Positions 1 to 8,191 of a DNA stretch of 50,525 nucleotides are shown here, one piece after another. Location: assembly GCF_016458205.1 (NCBI RefSeq), contig NZ_JAEMED010000011.1:1-50525 (forward strand), read 5' to 3'. The stretch is from Streptococcus sp. 121 (GTDB lineage: Bacteria > Bacillota > Bacilli > Lactobacillales > Streptococcaceae). Both the position numbers and the translations under genes were made by a program. The notes beneath the pieces are model-generated. The model saw only the letters and a list, made by a program, of their open reading frames with translations. It was not told the origin of the DNA and searched no databases. Numbering within the stretch: position 1 is the first letter of the stretch; each line of letters opens with the position of its first letter.

Positions 1-192
1 CCTGTAAACAATTTCTGAAAAACAGGCTCACTTCTTCTAAGTTGAAAACTTACATAGAAAGACATTTATCAATCATTCGTCCAGGTCGGACGTTTGAAAG
101 GCGACTGAAAAATCAATCAGTAGTAAGTTTCACCTATAGAGTATCATAATTTTTAAAAAAGGTCACAAAAACCTTTATTTGGCGTGCACAAA

Positions 193-243
193 AAGACCAC
201 ATTTGAAAGTCTGATGTAATTATGAGCTTTCAAATGTGGTCTT
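193..243 (-). terminator. Bidirectional intrinsic terminator downstream of rqcH
   Basis: Perfect 17-bp inverted repeat (arms 193-209 and 227-243, 17-nt loop). Read leftward the stem is followed by five T, which fits termination of rqcH; read rightward it is followed by ATTTTAAATT, so it may also work in the other direction. In the remaining 1-192 stretch I see no convincing gene or regulatory element. Confidence 0.8.
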
Positions 244-287
244 ATTTTAAATTCTAGGTCTTAACTTAATGACATTGGGCCCGAAGG

Positions 288-1964
288 TCAACCTTTTTTC
301 GCTGCTTGACGCATGGATTCAATTTTTTCAGGATCTGGAGTGACGCGAAGGGTGGTTTGTCCGGTATAGGTGACAAAACCTGGGCGGCCACCTTTGGGTT
401 TGTGAAGTTTTTTAACCGGCAGCATGTCGACTTGGATTAGGTTGGAATGACGAGCTTTAGAATAATAAGCCGCTAGTTCGGCAGCATCTGTCTTAACTTC
501 ATCGGACGGGGCTGTGTTATTGGTGATGACCACGTGGCTGCCAGGGATGTCCTTGGCGTGGAACCAGAGTTGGTCTTTCTTAGCCAGTTTGAAGGTCAGT
601 TCATCATTTTGCAGGTTGTTGCGACCAACCAAAATCAGGGTTTCCTGATCACTAGCCAAGTAAGCTTCCGGCTTTTGCCGGCGAGCACGTTTGTCTTGAC
701 GACTTCGTTTGAAGAGGCCAGCAGTTACTAGCTCTTCCCGCAGTTCGGGGATGTCTTCCAGTCGCGCTTCACCGAGTAAAAATTGGACGCCTTCCAGGTA
801 GTTGGCCCATTCTTGGCTCTCTTCAATTTGTTGGTTGAGATGGCGAATGGCTTCCTTAAATTTCTGATAGCGCTTGAAGTAGCGTTGAGCATTTTGATTA
901 GGCGTTAGGGCTTTGTCCAAGGAAATAGTGATTGGCTCGTCGGTATAGTAGTTGTGCAAGGTTACTTGGTCTTGGTCATTTGGAACTTGACTGAGATAGG
1001 TGGTCAAGAGCTCTCCTTTTTGGCGATAGGATTCCGCCTTATCGGTGTCTGCCAATTCCTTTTCCAATTTTTCCAATTTGTCCAGAGTCTTTTTCAATTC
1101 TGAATCCACCCGACGAATAAGTTCGCCAGCCTGTTGTTGAACCCGATCTTTTTCGGCTTTTTCGGCAAAAAAGAAATCCAAGGTTTCAGATAAGGAGGAG
1201 AAGGACTGGTCTAAAGAGTCTGGAAAGGGAATTGGGGAGAAGGATTTGGTTGTCAAGCGTCCCTGACTTGGAGTCTGAAAGAAATGGCGGAAAGCATCGA
1301 GACGGGTCGAAGGAGAATCCTCCAACAGACTTTCTAGAGCTTGTGCGGTGTCCCGCCCCAATCCTTGAAATTGACCTTGTAGGGTCTTAGACTTGAGGTC
1401 AGTAGTCTGTAAAAAGGCGAAGAGTTCTTGGTCCTCAATGGTAAATGGATTGGCCCGCTCATCTGCTGGGGGTTGAATTGCCTGAGCGCCAGGGAGGATG
1501 GTTCGATAGGAGTTTTGACCAAAGCCAACGTGTTTAATAGCTTCTAAAATTTTGTTCTGGGATTGGTCCATTAATAAGATATTGCTGTGTTTTCCCATGA
1601 GCTCAATTTGCAAGATGGCCGCTTGACTGTCTCCAATCTCATCTTTATTTTGAGTGGTGATTCGGAGAACTCGATCGTTTTCAACTTGTTGGATATCTTG
1701 GATAATGGCCCCTTGCAGATGCTTACGGAGCACCATGATAAAGGTAGAAGGGTTGCTTGGGTTTTCAAAGGTCTGCTGGGTGAGTTGAATTCGGTTCATT
1801 GTCGGATGGACCGAAATCAGTAGGCGATGGTTCTTACCCTGGGACCGGATTTGGAGTAGAAGCTCTTGGGCAAAGGGTTGATTAATTTTTTGAATACGTC
1901 CGCCAATTAATTGAGTTGCTAATTCTTGTCTCATATGGTGGAGAAAAAATCCGTCAAAAGACAT
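288..1964 (-). CDS. rqcH: RqcH (Rqc2/NEMF family; PavA/FbpA-type fibronectin-binding protein)
   Basis: 558 residues, full length for the family. NFACT-N domain from residue 1 (starts MSFDGFFLHHMRQEL), central coiled coil about residues 270-400, C-terminal NFACT-R domain with the WFHAKDIPGSHVVI stretch near residues 465-480. The Asp-Arg pair needed for tRNA binding and alanine tailing in RqcH is present as D97-R98. Known role of the family: binds stalled 50S subunits and adds alanine tails to nascent chains for ribosome-associated quality control. Streptococcal members (PavA, FbpA) were first described as surface fibronectin-binding proteins although they lack a signal peptide, as here. AAGGAGG precedes the ATG by 5 nt. 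Divergent from trpX. Confidence 0.93.
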   Translation of the reverse strand: MSFDGFFLHHMRQELATQLIGGRIQKINQPFAQELLLQIRSQGKNHRLLISVHPTMNRIQLTQQTFENPSNPSTFIMVLRKHLQGAIIQDIQQVENDRVLRITTQNKDEIGDSQAAILQIELMGKHSNILLMDQSQNKILEAIKHVGFGQNSYRTILPGAQAIQPPADERANPFTIEDQELFAFLQTTDLKSKTLQGQFQGLGRDTAQALESLLEDSPSTRLDAFRHFFQTPSQGRLTTKSFSPIPFPDSLDQSFSSLSETLDFFFAEKAEKDRVQQQAGELIRRVDSELKKTLDKLEKLEKELADTDKAESYRQKGELLTTYLSQVPNDQDQVTLHNYYTDEPITISLDKALTPNQNAQRYFKRYQKFKEAIRHLNQQIEESQEWANYLEGVQFLLGEARLEDIPELREELVTAGLFKRSRQDKRARRQKPEAYLASDQETLILVGRNNLQNDELTFKLAKKDQLWFHAKDIPGSHVVITNNTAPSDEVKTDAAELAAYYSKARHSNLIQVDMLPVKKLHKPKGGRPGFVTYTGQTTLRVTPDPEKIESMRQAAKKG

Positions 1965-1991
1965 AGGAACCTCCTTGATTCTAGTCTTTTG

Positions 1992-2000
1992 ATTATAGCA
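1992..2000 (-). promoter_or_regulatory. rqcH promoter, extended -10
   Basis: On the minus strand TGCTATAAT, a perfect extended -10. The hexamer 17 bp upstream (TTTTCT) is a poor -35, as is common with extended -10 promoters. It lies 28 bp upstream of the rqcH start. Confidence 0.6.
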
Positions 2001-2029
2001 AAAAAAGTACCAATAGAAAAAACTCTGAC

Positions 2030-2058
2030 TTGACTTTTGCGTTATTCTTGCATAAACT
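2030..2058 (+). promoter_or_regulatory. Predicted trpX promoter
   Basis: TTGACT (2030-2035), 17-bp spacer, TAAACT (2053-2058). The predicted start near 2065 leaves an 85-nt leader before trpX. I saw no T-box or leader peptide with Trp codons in that leader. Confidence 0.45.
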
Positions 2059-2150
2059 GGGAGTAATTGATGCTGCTTGCACTTCGAATGAATGTTACTT
2101 ATTTTTGAGATGTGTAAGTCTATGTTTAACGGAGATGAGAAGGAGAATCT

Positions 2151-3164
2151 ATGAAAAATAAAGCCTTATTGACGACCTTGTTGGCCTTTTTTGTACTCCT
2201 CGGAGTAGGAGTAGGGCAAGAACTAGGATGGTTCTCCTCTACAGGTCAGAGCCAAGCTGCCAAGGCAAAATTGGGAGTTCTTCAATTTGTTAGCCACCCT
2301 TCCTTGGACGAAATTTACCAAGGAATTCAGGCTGGATTGGAGGAAGAAGACTATGGAGAGGAGAAGTTGGATATCCAATTTCTCAACGGCCAAGCTGACC
2401 AGAGTAAACTGACCTTGATGAGCCAACAATTGATTGAGGGAGGAAATCAGGTTCTCTTGGGAATTGCGACACCGGCGGTCCAATCCTTGGCCAATGCGAG
2501 TAAAGATTTGCCAATTATCATGGGAGCTGTTTCGGATCCAGTTGGTGCTAAATTAGTAGAAGATCCAGAACATCCAGGTGGCCTAGTGACAGGGGTTTCA
2601 GACCAAAACCCAGCAGTCCAACAGGTGGCTCTCATAAAGGAGCTAACACCAAATGTAAAAAAAGTTGGAGCCCTCTACTCTAGTGGCGAAGACAATTCTA
2701 AGTCGCAAGTTGCGGAGTTTAAAGAAGCTGCTGAAAAAGCAGGTTTAGAAGTCGTGGAACAGGCTGTTCCCTCGACCAATGAGCTCAATCAAGCTGTTGG
2801 AGTTTTAACCAGTAAAGTCGATGCCATTTGGGTTCCAATTGATAACACCATCGCCTCAGCCTTCTCCACGGTTGTAGCCGCAAACCAATCAGCTAAACTC
2901 CCTCTCTATCCAAGTGCAGGCGCAATGGTTGAAGCGGGTGGACTAGCTTCGGTTGTAGTGGATCAATTTGAACTTGGTCGAGCTACTGGAAAAATGACAG
3001 CTCGTGTTCTCAAGGGAGAAAAACCAGGGGACATTCCAGTTGAATTTTTCTCTCAAGGGAAACCAGTCCTTAATACCCAAGTCGCTCAAGAACTTGGGAT
3101 TCGTATCCCAGAAGATATTAAAAAGGATGCTCAATTAGTGGAGATGAGTCAAACAGCAGAGTGA
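2151..3164 (+). CDS. trpX: ABC transporter substrate-binding protein, TrpX type
   Basis: 337 residues. An N-terminal hydrophobic segment (about residues 4-23) is followed by a COG2984/DUF534-type periplasmic-binding fold starting near KLGVLQFVSHPSLDEIYQGI. There is no cysteine after the hydrophobic stretch, so it is not a lipoprotein; it is probably tethered by an uncleaved signal anchor. Family knowledge: in streptococci this protein is the binding partner of the TrpY permease and TrpZ ATPase, predicted to import tryptophan or a related aromatic compound; the substrate is inferred from family, not visible here. SD GAAGGAG sits 6-7 nt before the ATG. Its partners are encoded just downstream but on the opposite strand, which is unusual. 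Another substrate of the COG2984 family cannot be excluded. Confidence 0.75.
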   Translation: MKNKALLTTLLAFFVLLGVGVGQELGWFSSTGQSQAAKAKLGVLQFVSHPSLDEIYQGIQAGLEEEDYGEEKLDIQFLNGQADQSKLTLMSQQLIEGGNQVLLGIATPAVQSLANASKDLPIIMGAVSDPVGAKLVEDPEHPGGLVTGVSDQNPAVQQVALIKELTPNVKKVGALYSSGEDNSKSQVAEFKEAAEKAGLEVVEQAVPSTNELNQAVGVLTSKVDAIWVPIDNTIASAFSTVVAANQSAKLPLYPSAGAMVEAGGLASVVVDQFELGRATGKMTARVLKGEKPGDIPVEFFSQGKPVLNTQVAQELGIRIPEDIKKDAQLVEMSQTAE

Positions 3165-3190
3165 TTCTTTTGTTGGGACTGGACAAATAA

Positions 3191-3292
3191 TACTCGAAAT
3201 AGTTCGAAATCTGAAAAGGCAATCCGATGAAGACAGAACTGAGGGTTCGGCGAAGAGGATTAACACATTCAGATTTTGAAATGTAATGAGTA
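3191..3292. repeat. Interspersed repeat, copy A1
   Basis: Begins TACTCGAAATAG and ends TGTAATGAGTA, so it is bounded by short inverted ends (TACTC/GAGTA). Shares TTCGAAATCTGAAA, CAATCCGATGAAG, GTTCGGCGAAGAGG and CAGATTTTGAAATG with copies A3 and A5. Non-coding; directly abuts the 107-bp element. Confidence 0.7.
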
Positions 3293-3397
3293 TAGTCTTT
3301 TAGTTTGCTTTTAGTACAAGGCAGCGAGTCGCAGGCAGTACTAAAGTACGGCAAGACGAGCTAACACAGTAATAAAAGATAAACTAAAAGAGTATAT
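3291..3397 (-). repeat. 107-bp RUP-like inverted-end element, copy 1
   Basis: Nearly identical, in inverted orientation, to 28519-28625 (only a few differences seen by eye). Ends are long imperfect inverted repeats (AGTCTTTTAGTTTGC... against ...AAACTAAAAGAGT) flanked by TA. The length and TA-flanked ends recall RUP elements of pneumococcus, thought to be mobilised by IS630-type transposases; assignment to RUP itself is not proven. No coding capacity. Confidence 0.65.
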
Positions 3398-3408
3398 CAT
3401 TTATTTGC

Positions 3409-3442
3409 AGAGGTTGGTACTATCTAGTCCAGCCTCTTTTTT
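3409..3442 (+). terminator. Intrinsic terminator, rightward (trpX)
   Basis: Stem AGAGGTTGG (3409-3417) / CCAGCCTCT (3429-3437) with one G-U pair, followed by six T. It lies 245 bp after the trpX stop, with two repeat elements in between. Confidence 0.65.
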
Positions 3443-3451
3443 CAACCAAAA

Positions 3452-3486
3452 AACCCAGCCTGTCATGGTACGACGGGCTGAGTTTT
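3452..3486 (-). terminator. Intrinsic terminator, mainly leftward (trpYZ)
   Basis: Arms 3452-3464 and 3472-3484, 13 pairs with one mismatch and one wobble. Read leftward it is followed by TTTTTT, read rightward by TTTT. It probably ends the trpYZ transcript coming from the right. Confidence 0.6.
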
Positions 3487-3495
3487 GAGGGATGC

Positions 3496-3606
3496 ACATG
3501 TTATCCAAGGTTAATAGCATTGGGAAATTTAGATGATTTCTGCCTGTGTTTTTTATTAGGGAAGTAAGTTATAAGGAAACACAGGTAGAGAGGCGGGATA
3601 ACATGT
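3496..3606. repeat. Nested inverted repeat (possible miniature element or structured RNA)
   Basis: Outer arms ACATGTTATCC (3496-3506) and GGATAACATGT (3596-3606) are perfect 11-mers. Inner arms CCTGTGTTT (3543-3551) and AAACACAGG (3577-3585) are perfect 9-mers. A further imperfect pair (TAGCT..TATTGAA near 3617-3630, TTCAATA-AGCTA at 3660-3671) follows. No gene is seen in 3397-3725. Confidence 0.5.
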
Positions 3607-3725
3607 AACACCAGGTTAGCTATTATTGAAAGTAACGCTTGTTCATTGGAATCATTCCCTTCAATAAGCTATATTCAGTATACTATATTTTTCAAAAACC
3701 TACAATGATTTTAGGGGTGAATTTT

Positions 3726-4484
3726 TTAATCAAAGAATTGATAATAATCTTGAAGGCTTAGTTGAGCCTTTTCTTCTTGATTGAGGTCTTTGATGATGCA
3801 TCCGTTTTCAAGGATGAGCAGTCGGTTACCGTAGTGGAAAGCATCTTCCATACTATGTGTAATCATAAGGCTAGTCAGATGCATTTCCTCCACAAATTGT
3901 TGGGTCAATTTCATCAAGTCCTTACTGGTCTTAGGATCCAGGGCAGCCGTATGCTCGTCCAGCAAAAGGAGGTCCGGTTTTTTCAAGGTAGCCATTAGCA
4001 GGCTGAGGGCCTGCCGTTGGCCGCCAGATAAGCTCTGGACTTCGGTGTCCAGGTGTTGGTCCAGACCGTTGGGAATTTTTTTCAGCAACTCCTTGAAATA
4101 ATTCAATTTTTCCTTGAGTTTCCGAGGGCTGAGGTTACGGTTTTCCCCTCGGTAGTAAGCAATCAACATGTTTTCAGCCAGGGTCATCCGCGGCGCTGTC
4201 CCCATTTTGGGATCTTGAAAGACCCGAGAAATGTATTGGGCCCGTTTAGCCGGACTCCAGTTGGTGACATCTGTATCGTGGATGAGAATTTTTCCACTGG
4301 TCAGGGGCAGAGTTCCTGCGATAACATTGAAGAGGGTTGATTTTCCAGCACCATTTCCCCCTAAAACTGTTATGAAATCTCCTTCATAGATGCTTAAAGA
4401 GACCTGGTCGAGGATGACGCGCTCCTCTTCCAGTCCATTTTGAATGACCTTAGTGGCATCCTGTAGTTCAATAATTTTTTTCAT
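3726..4484 (-). CDS. trpZ: ABC transporter ATP-binding protein, TrpZ type
   Basis: 252 residues, a complete ABC ATPase: Walker A GGNGAGKST near residues 42-50, Q-loop near VFQDPKMG, signature LSGGQRQAL near 153-161, Walker B LLLLDEHTAAL near 172-182, H-loop ITHSMEDA. The usual DEP after Walker B reads DEH here, which is typical of this COG1101 family. It energises import through the permease encoded upstream; its ATG overlaps the permease stop codon by 4 bp (ATGA), implying translational coupling. Substrate inferred to be tryptophan from the TrpXYZ family. Its binding protein trpX lies convergently downstream. Confidence 0.75.
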   Translation of the reverse strand: MKKIIELQDATKVIQNGLEEERVILDQVSLSIYEGDFITVLGGNGAGKSTLFNVIAGTLPLTSGKILIHDTDVTNWSPAKRAQYISRVFQDPKMGTAPRMTLAENMLIAYYRGENRNLSPRKLKEKLNYFKELLKKIPNGLDQHLDTEVQSLSGGQRQALSLLMATLKKPDLLLLDEHTAALDPKTSKDLMKLTQQFVEEMHLTSLMITHSMEDAFHYGNRLLILENGCIIKDLNQEEKAQLSLQDYYQFFD

Positions 4485-5347
4485 GCGTTCAATCGAACTC
4501 CTTTCAAAATGGATTTTCGAAGTTGAGGGACAATAAGGCAGAAAGCCAAAATAAGGGCATTGTAAAGGCGAAGATAGTTGGTGTTAAAGCCAAGCGCTAG
4601 TACCACCCAAATGAGGATTTGGTAAATAACAGCCCCCAGACCAATCGAAAGGAGGCGTTCCGGGAGGGTCACATTCTTAAAGAGGACTTCTCCGATAATA
4701 ATGCTCGCCAAACCAATTACGATGATCCCGATTCCACGAGAAATATCTGCATACCCTTCCTGTTGCGCAACCAAGGCTCCTGCAAGACCAATCATGGCAT
4801 TGGAAAGAATCAAGCCCATGACCTCCATCCGAGGTGTCTCAATCCCAAAACTCTGGGCCATGTCGGGATTATCTCCCGTAGCAATAAAAGCCTGACCTAG
4901 GCGGGTATTGAGAAAATAAATGATGGCAACTAAGAGCAGACTGAAAACCACAAGTCCCAGTACCACATTATTGATTCGATCTGTAAAGGGGAGCCAGGAC
5001 TGGAGTAGGGATTGATTGAGCAGGCCTAGATTAGAACGCCCCATGACCATAAGCATGATGGAATGACAGGAAGTCATGACTAAAATTCCTGCCAAAATAA
5101 TGGGAATCCGCCCCTTGGTATAGAGCATACCTGTGATAAAGCCAGCCAAAGCTCCAGCTCCGGCAGCGGCTAGAGTGGCCAATAAAGGATTAACCCCCGC
5201 AGTGATCAGACTGACTGCGACCGCTCCTCCTAGTGGAAAGCTTCCCTCCGTTGTCATATCCGGGAATTTGAGAATCCGAAATGTGAGGTAGAGGCCCATT
5301 CCTAAAACGGCCCATAACAAGCCTTGTGAGATAACAGATAGAATCAT
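4481..5347 (-). CDS. trpY: ABC transporter permease, TrpY type
   Basis: 288 residues from the ATG at 5347, chosen because GGTTGGAG lies just upstream; an in-frame TTG at 5389 has no ribosome-binding site. Very hydrophobic throughout, with about eight predicted membrane segments and the branched-chain-amino-acid-type permease fold (COG4120). FPDMTTEGSFPLGGA near residue 30 is typical of the family. It forms the membrane channel of the TrpXYZ-type importer with the ATPase encoded by the overlapping downstream gene. Minus-strand TGGTACAAT at 5380-5388 is a plausible extended -10 for this two-gene operon. Confidence 0.75.
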   Translation of the reverse strand: MILSVISQGLLWAVLGMGLYLTFRILKFPDMTTEGSFPLGGAVAVSLITAGVNPLLATLAAAGAGALAGFITGMLYTKGRIPIILAGILVMTSCHSIMLMVMGRSNLGLLNQSLLQSWLPFTDRINNVVLGLVVFSLLLVAIIYFLNTRLGQAFIATGDNPDMAQSFGIETPRMEVMGLILSNAMIGLAGALVAQQEGYADISRGIGIIVIGLASIIIGEVLFKNVTLPERLLSIGLGAVIYQILIWVVLALGFNTNYLRLYNALILAFCLIVPQLRKSILKGVRLNA

Positions 5348-5422
5348 AGACTCCAACCTTTCTTTTTTAATCTGCTTCCATTGTACCAAAAAGTATACAG
5401 CGAGAGTGGACGGTCTATCTAA

Positions 5423-5561
5423 TACTCATTAAATTTCAAAATCTGACCTTGTCAAGCCTGACGATGAACTTATTGATTGCGTGCTTTGAATAATCTACAC
5501 CGGTTTTCCTAGCCATCTCTTTGAAAGATTCGAGACTTCCGATTTTGAAGGAAGTTAAGTA
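5423..5561. repeat. Interspersed repeat, copy A2
   Basis: Starts TACTCATTAAATTTCAAAATCTGA and continues with TTGTCAAGCCT, GATGAACTTATTGATTGCG and CATCTCTTTGAAAGATTCGAG, matching copy A4 at 16998-17185 over most of its length. Non-coding, between the divergent trpYZ and rnjB promoters. Confidence 0.65.
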
Positions 5562-5622
5562 TAAATCATCTACTTTTACGGATTGGGCAAGGAATGGAAT
5601 AGAAAAAAAGGGCAAAATATAG

Positions 5623-5628
5623 TATAAT
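5623..5628 (+). promoter_or_regulatory. Predicted rnjB -10 box
   Basis: TATAAT at 5623-5628 with a weak -35 (TAGAAA, 17 bp upstream). The predicted start near 5635 is followed by a leader of about 57 nt. Confidence 0.5.
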
Positions 5629-5691
5629 GGGGAGGTTCATCACAGGGTGAAATAACTACAATTTATGAAAAATCTATTTAAAGGAGGATTT

Positions 5692-7353
5692 ATGTCAGAC
5701 ATTAAAATTACGGCTCTTGGCGGAGTTCGTGAGAACGGAAAAAACTTTTATTGGGCAGAAATTGATGAAGCCATTTTCATTTTAGATGCCGGCCTTAAAT
5801 ATCCAGAGAATGAGCAGCTTGGAGTGGATGTGGTCATTCCCAACCTAGATTATTTAATTGATAACAGCGATCGGATTGCTGGGGTCTTCCTAACCCACGG
5901 ACACGCCGATGCCATTGGGGCTCTTCCCTACCTCTTAGCGGAAGTTCAGGTTCCTGTTTTTGGATCCGAGTTGACTATCGAATTGGCCAAGCTTTTTGTC
6001 AAGCGCAACGACCGAGTGAAGAAATTCAATGATTACCATGTCATTGATGAAGATACCGAGATTGATTTTGGGCAAGCAACAGTATCCTTCTTCCGGACCA
6101 CCCACTCCATTCCAGAGAGCTTAGGAATTGTCTTGAAGACGGACCAGGGTCAGATTGTTTATACTGGTGACTTTAAATTTGATCAAGCCGCTAGCCCAGC
6201 CTATGCTACTGATTTTGGTCGTTTGGCGGAAATTGGCAAAGAAGGGGTTTTGGCTCTCTTAAGTGATTCTGCTAACGCGGATTCCAGTATCCAAGTGGCT
6301 AGTTACAGTGAGGTGGGCGAGGAAATTTCACAAACCATCGCGGATTGGGAAGGTCGGATTATTGTCGCAGCTGTTGCCAGCAACCTTTCCCGCATCCAGC
6401 AGGTGTTTGATGCCGCTGTTGAAACGGACCGCAAGGTGGTCTTGACTGGTTTTGACATTGAAAACATTGTCCGGACAGCTATCCGCTTGAAAAAATTGAC
6501 CTTAGAAGACGACAAGGTTTTGGTTAAGCCTAAGGATATGGGTCAGTATGCTCCAGAAGAATTGATTATTCTGGAGACAGGACGGATGGGAGAGCCCATC
6601 AATGGACTTCAGAAAATGGCTCAGGGACGACACCGTTATGTTGAGATTACAGATGGCGATTTGGTCTATATTGTAACCACTCCTTCTGTGGCCAAGGAAG
6701 CAGTTGTAGCCCGTGTTGAGAATATGATTTACCAAGCGGGTGGTGTAGTTCGTTTGATTACCCAGAACTTGCGCGTGTCTGGTCATGGGAATTCTCGCGA
6801 CCTACAACTCATGCTTAGCCTCTTGAAACCCCGCTACCTCTTCCCTGTTCAAGGAGAATACCGCGATTTGGTTGCCCACGCCAAAGCAGCCATGGAGTTG
6901 GGAATGTCCTCCAATCATATTTTCCTTATGAAAAAAGGGGATCAATTGGAATGGGACGGACAAGACTTTGTCTTTGCAGGATCTGTTCCAGCTGCGGATG
7001 TCTTGATTGATGGAAACGCCATTGGGGATGTTGGCAATGTGGTTCTTCGGGATCGCAAGGTCTTGTCAGAAGATGGCATCTTTATTGTTGCCATTACTGT
7101 AAACCGCAAGCAGAAGAAGATTGTGGCAAAGGCCAAGGTTCATACACGAGGCTTTGTCTATGTCAAGAAGAGTCGAGATATCTTGCGTGAGTCAGCAGAA
7201 TTGGTCAATCAAACGGTTGAAGAATATTTGAACCAACCAAACTTTGATTGGGCTGAACTAAAAGGAGCGGTTCGGGATAATCTATCCAAGTACCTCTTTG
7301 AACAAAGCAAGCGTCGTCCAGCGGTCTTGCCTGTTGTGATGGAAGTGAAATAG
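5692..7353 (+). CDS. rnjB: Ribonuclease J2
   Basis: 553 residues from the ATG at 5692, preceded by AAAGGAGG; an in-frame ATG 27 nt upstream has no ribosome-binding site. Metallo-beta-lactamase plus beta-CASP fold, with ITALGGVRENGKN at the N-terminus and the RNase J C-terminal domain. The zinc motif that is HxHxDH in RNase J1 reads HGHADA (LTHGHADAIGAL, near residue 75), so one metal-binding histidine is lost. This is characteristic of streptococcal RNase J2, the weakly active partner that forms heteromers with RNase J1 in mRNA decay and 5' end processing. Followed by estA with 10 nt between, an order I recall from pneumococcus. Confidence 0.9.
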   Translation: MSDIKITALGGVRENGKNFYWAEIDEAIFILDAGLKYPENEQLGVDVVIPNLDYLIDNSDRIAGVFLTHGHADAIGALPYLLAEVQVPVFGSELTIELAKLFVKRNDRVKKFNDYHVIDEDTEIDFGQATVSFFRTTHSIPESLGIVLKTDQGQIVYTGDFKFDQAASPAYATDFGRLAEIGKEGVLALLSDSANADSSIQVASYSEVGEEISQTIADWEGRIIVAAVASNLSRIQQVFDAAVETDRKVVLTGFDIENIVRTAIRLKKLTLEDDKVLVKPKDMGQYAPEELIILETGRMGEPINGLQKMAQGRHRYVEITDGDLVYIVTTPSVAKEAVVARVENMIYQAGGVVRLITQNLRVSGHGNSRDLQLMLSLLKPRYLFPVQGEYRDLVAHAKAAMELGMSSNHIFLMKKGDQLEWDGQDFVFAGSVPAADVLIDGNAIGDVGNVVLRDRKVLSEDGIFIVAITVNRKQKKIVAKAKVHTRGFVYVKKSRDILRESAELVNQTVEEYLNQPNFDWAELKGAVRDNLSKYLFEQSKRRPAVLPVVMEVK

Positions 7354-7363
7354 GAGAACATAC

Positions 7364-8140
7364 GTGGCACTATTGCATTTTCAATATAAATCTGAAGTCT
7401 TGTCTATGAGCGTGGCAGTCAATTTGCTTTATCCAGACACTGCTTTGTATAACACTGAGATAGAGGACATTCCAGCCCTCTATCTTTTACATGGAATGAG
7501 TGGTGACGAGAACACTTGGCTACGCCGAACTAGTATTGAGCGCTATGTCCGGAATACCAATTTAATTGTAGTCTTTCCGGATACCCATGATGGTTGGTAC
7601 ACCAACACCCCCTATGGCTATGACTATTTTGACGCCATCGCACTTGAATTGCCACAAGTCCTAGCCAACCTCATTCCGAAAATGACTCGCAAGCGGGAGA
7701 AAACTTTTGTTGCAGGTTTGTCTATGGGGGGCTATGGAGCTATGAAACTGGCTTTGCAGACCAATCGTTTTTCCTATGCGGCCAGTCTATCAGGAGCTTT
7801 AGATTTTCAAGATCTTGAGTCCCTAGTAGACGACTTCAGAGGGAGGACCTACTGGCAAGGAGTGTTTGGTCATCAAGTTTTTGACCAGGAGCACCCTGCC
7901 AATCTTCTGACCTGGTTAGAAGAAGCCGACCGAAAAACTAAACTCTTTATCTGGTGTGGTGAACAGGATTTTCTCTTCCCTGCTAACCAGCGAACCAAGC
8001 AAATTCTTGAGAAGGCAGGATTTGATTTAAGGTATAGCTCAAGCCCTGGGAAACACGAATGGTATTACTGGGATCAACAAATTCAAGAAGTCTTGAAATG
8101 GTTGCCAATCGATTATCAAGAAGAAGAGCGGTTGAGTTAA
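7364..8140 (+). CDS. estA: Tributyrin esterase EstA (alpha/beta hydrolase)
   Basis: 258 residues from a GTG start with AGGAGA 7 nt upstream. Esterase D / S-formylglutathione-hydrolase-like fold: oxyanion region LLHGMSGDENTW near residue 42, nucleophile elbow GLSMGGYG with the catalytic serine near residue 120, Asp in the WCGEQDFL block near 206, His in GKHEWYYWD near residue 230. Family members hydrolyse short-chain acyl esters such as tributyrin; the pneumococcal homologue can also remove acetyl groups from host sialic acid. No signal peptide. Probably co-transcribed with rnjB. Confidence 0.87.
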   Translation: MALLHFQYKSEVLSMSVAVNLLYPDTALYNTEIEDIPALYLLHGMSGDENTWLRRTSIERYVRNTNLIVVFPDTHDGWYTNTPYGYDYFDAIALELPQVLANLIPKMTRKREKTFVAGLSMGGYGAMKLALQTNRFSYAASLSGALDFQDLESLVDDFRGRTYWQGVFGHQVFDQEHPANLLTWLEEADRKTKLFIWCGEQDFLFPANQRTKQILEKAGFDLRYSSSPGKHEWYYWDQQIQEVLKWLPIDYQEEERLS

Positions 8141-8191
8141 GTTATTTTTTAGCCTCCTGGTTTATACTATAGGGTCTAAGGAGGTGGAAAT

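Noticed and set aside
1..192. Possible riboswitch or leader for a leftward gene beyond the window edge
   Set aside because: Only weak, badly spaced promoter-like boxes and no known riboswitch signature could be seen.
2066..2150. Possible T-box or Trp leader peptide upstream of trpX
   Set aside because: No T-box sequence, specifier loop or terminator/antiterminator pair is visible, and no short frame with Trp codons.
5665..5691. Upstream in-frame ATG giving a nine-residue longer RNase J2
   Set aside because: AAAGGAGG directly precedes the ATG at 5692, and the extension does not resemble the family N-terminus.
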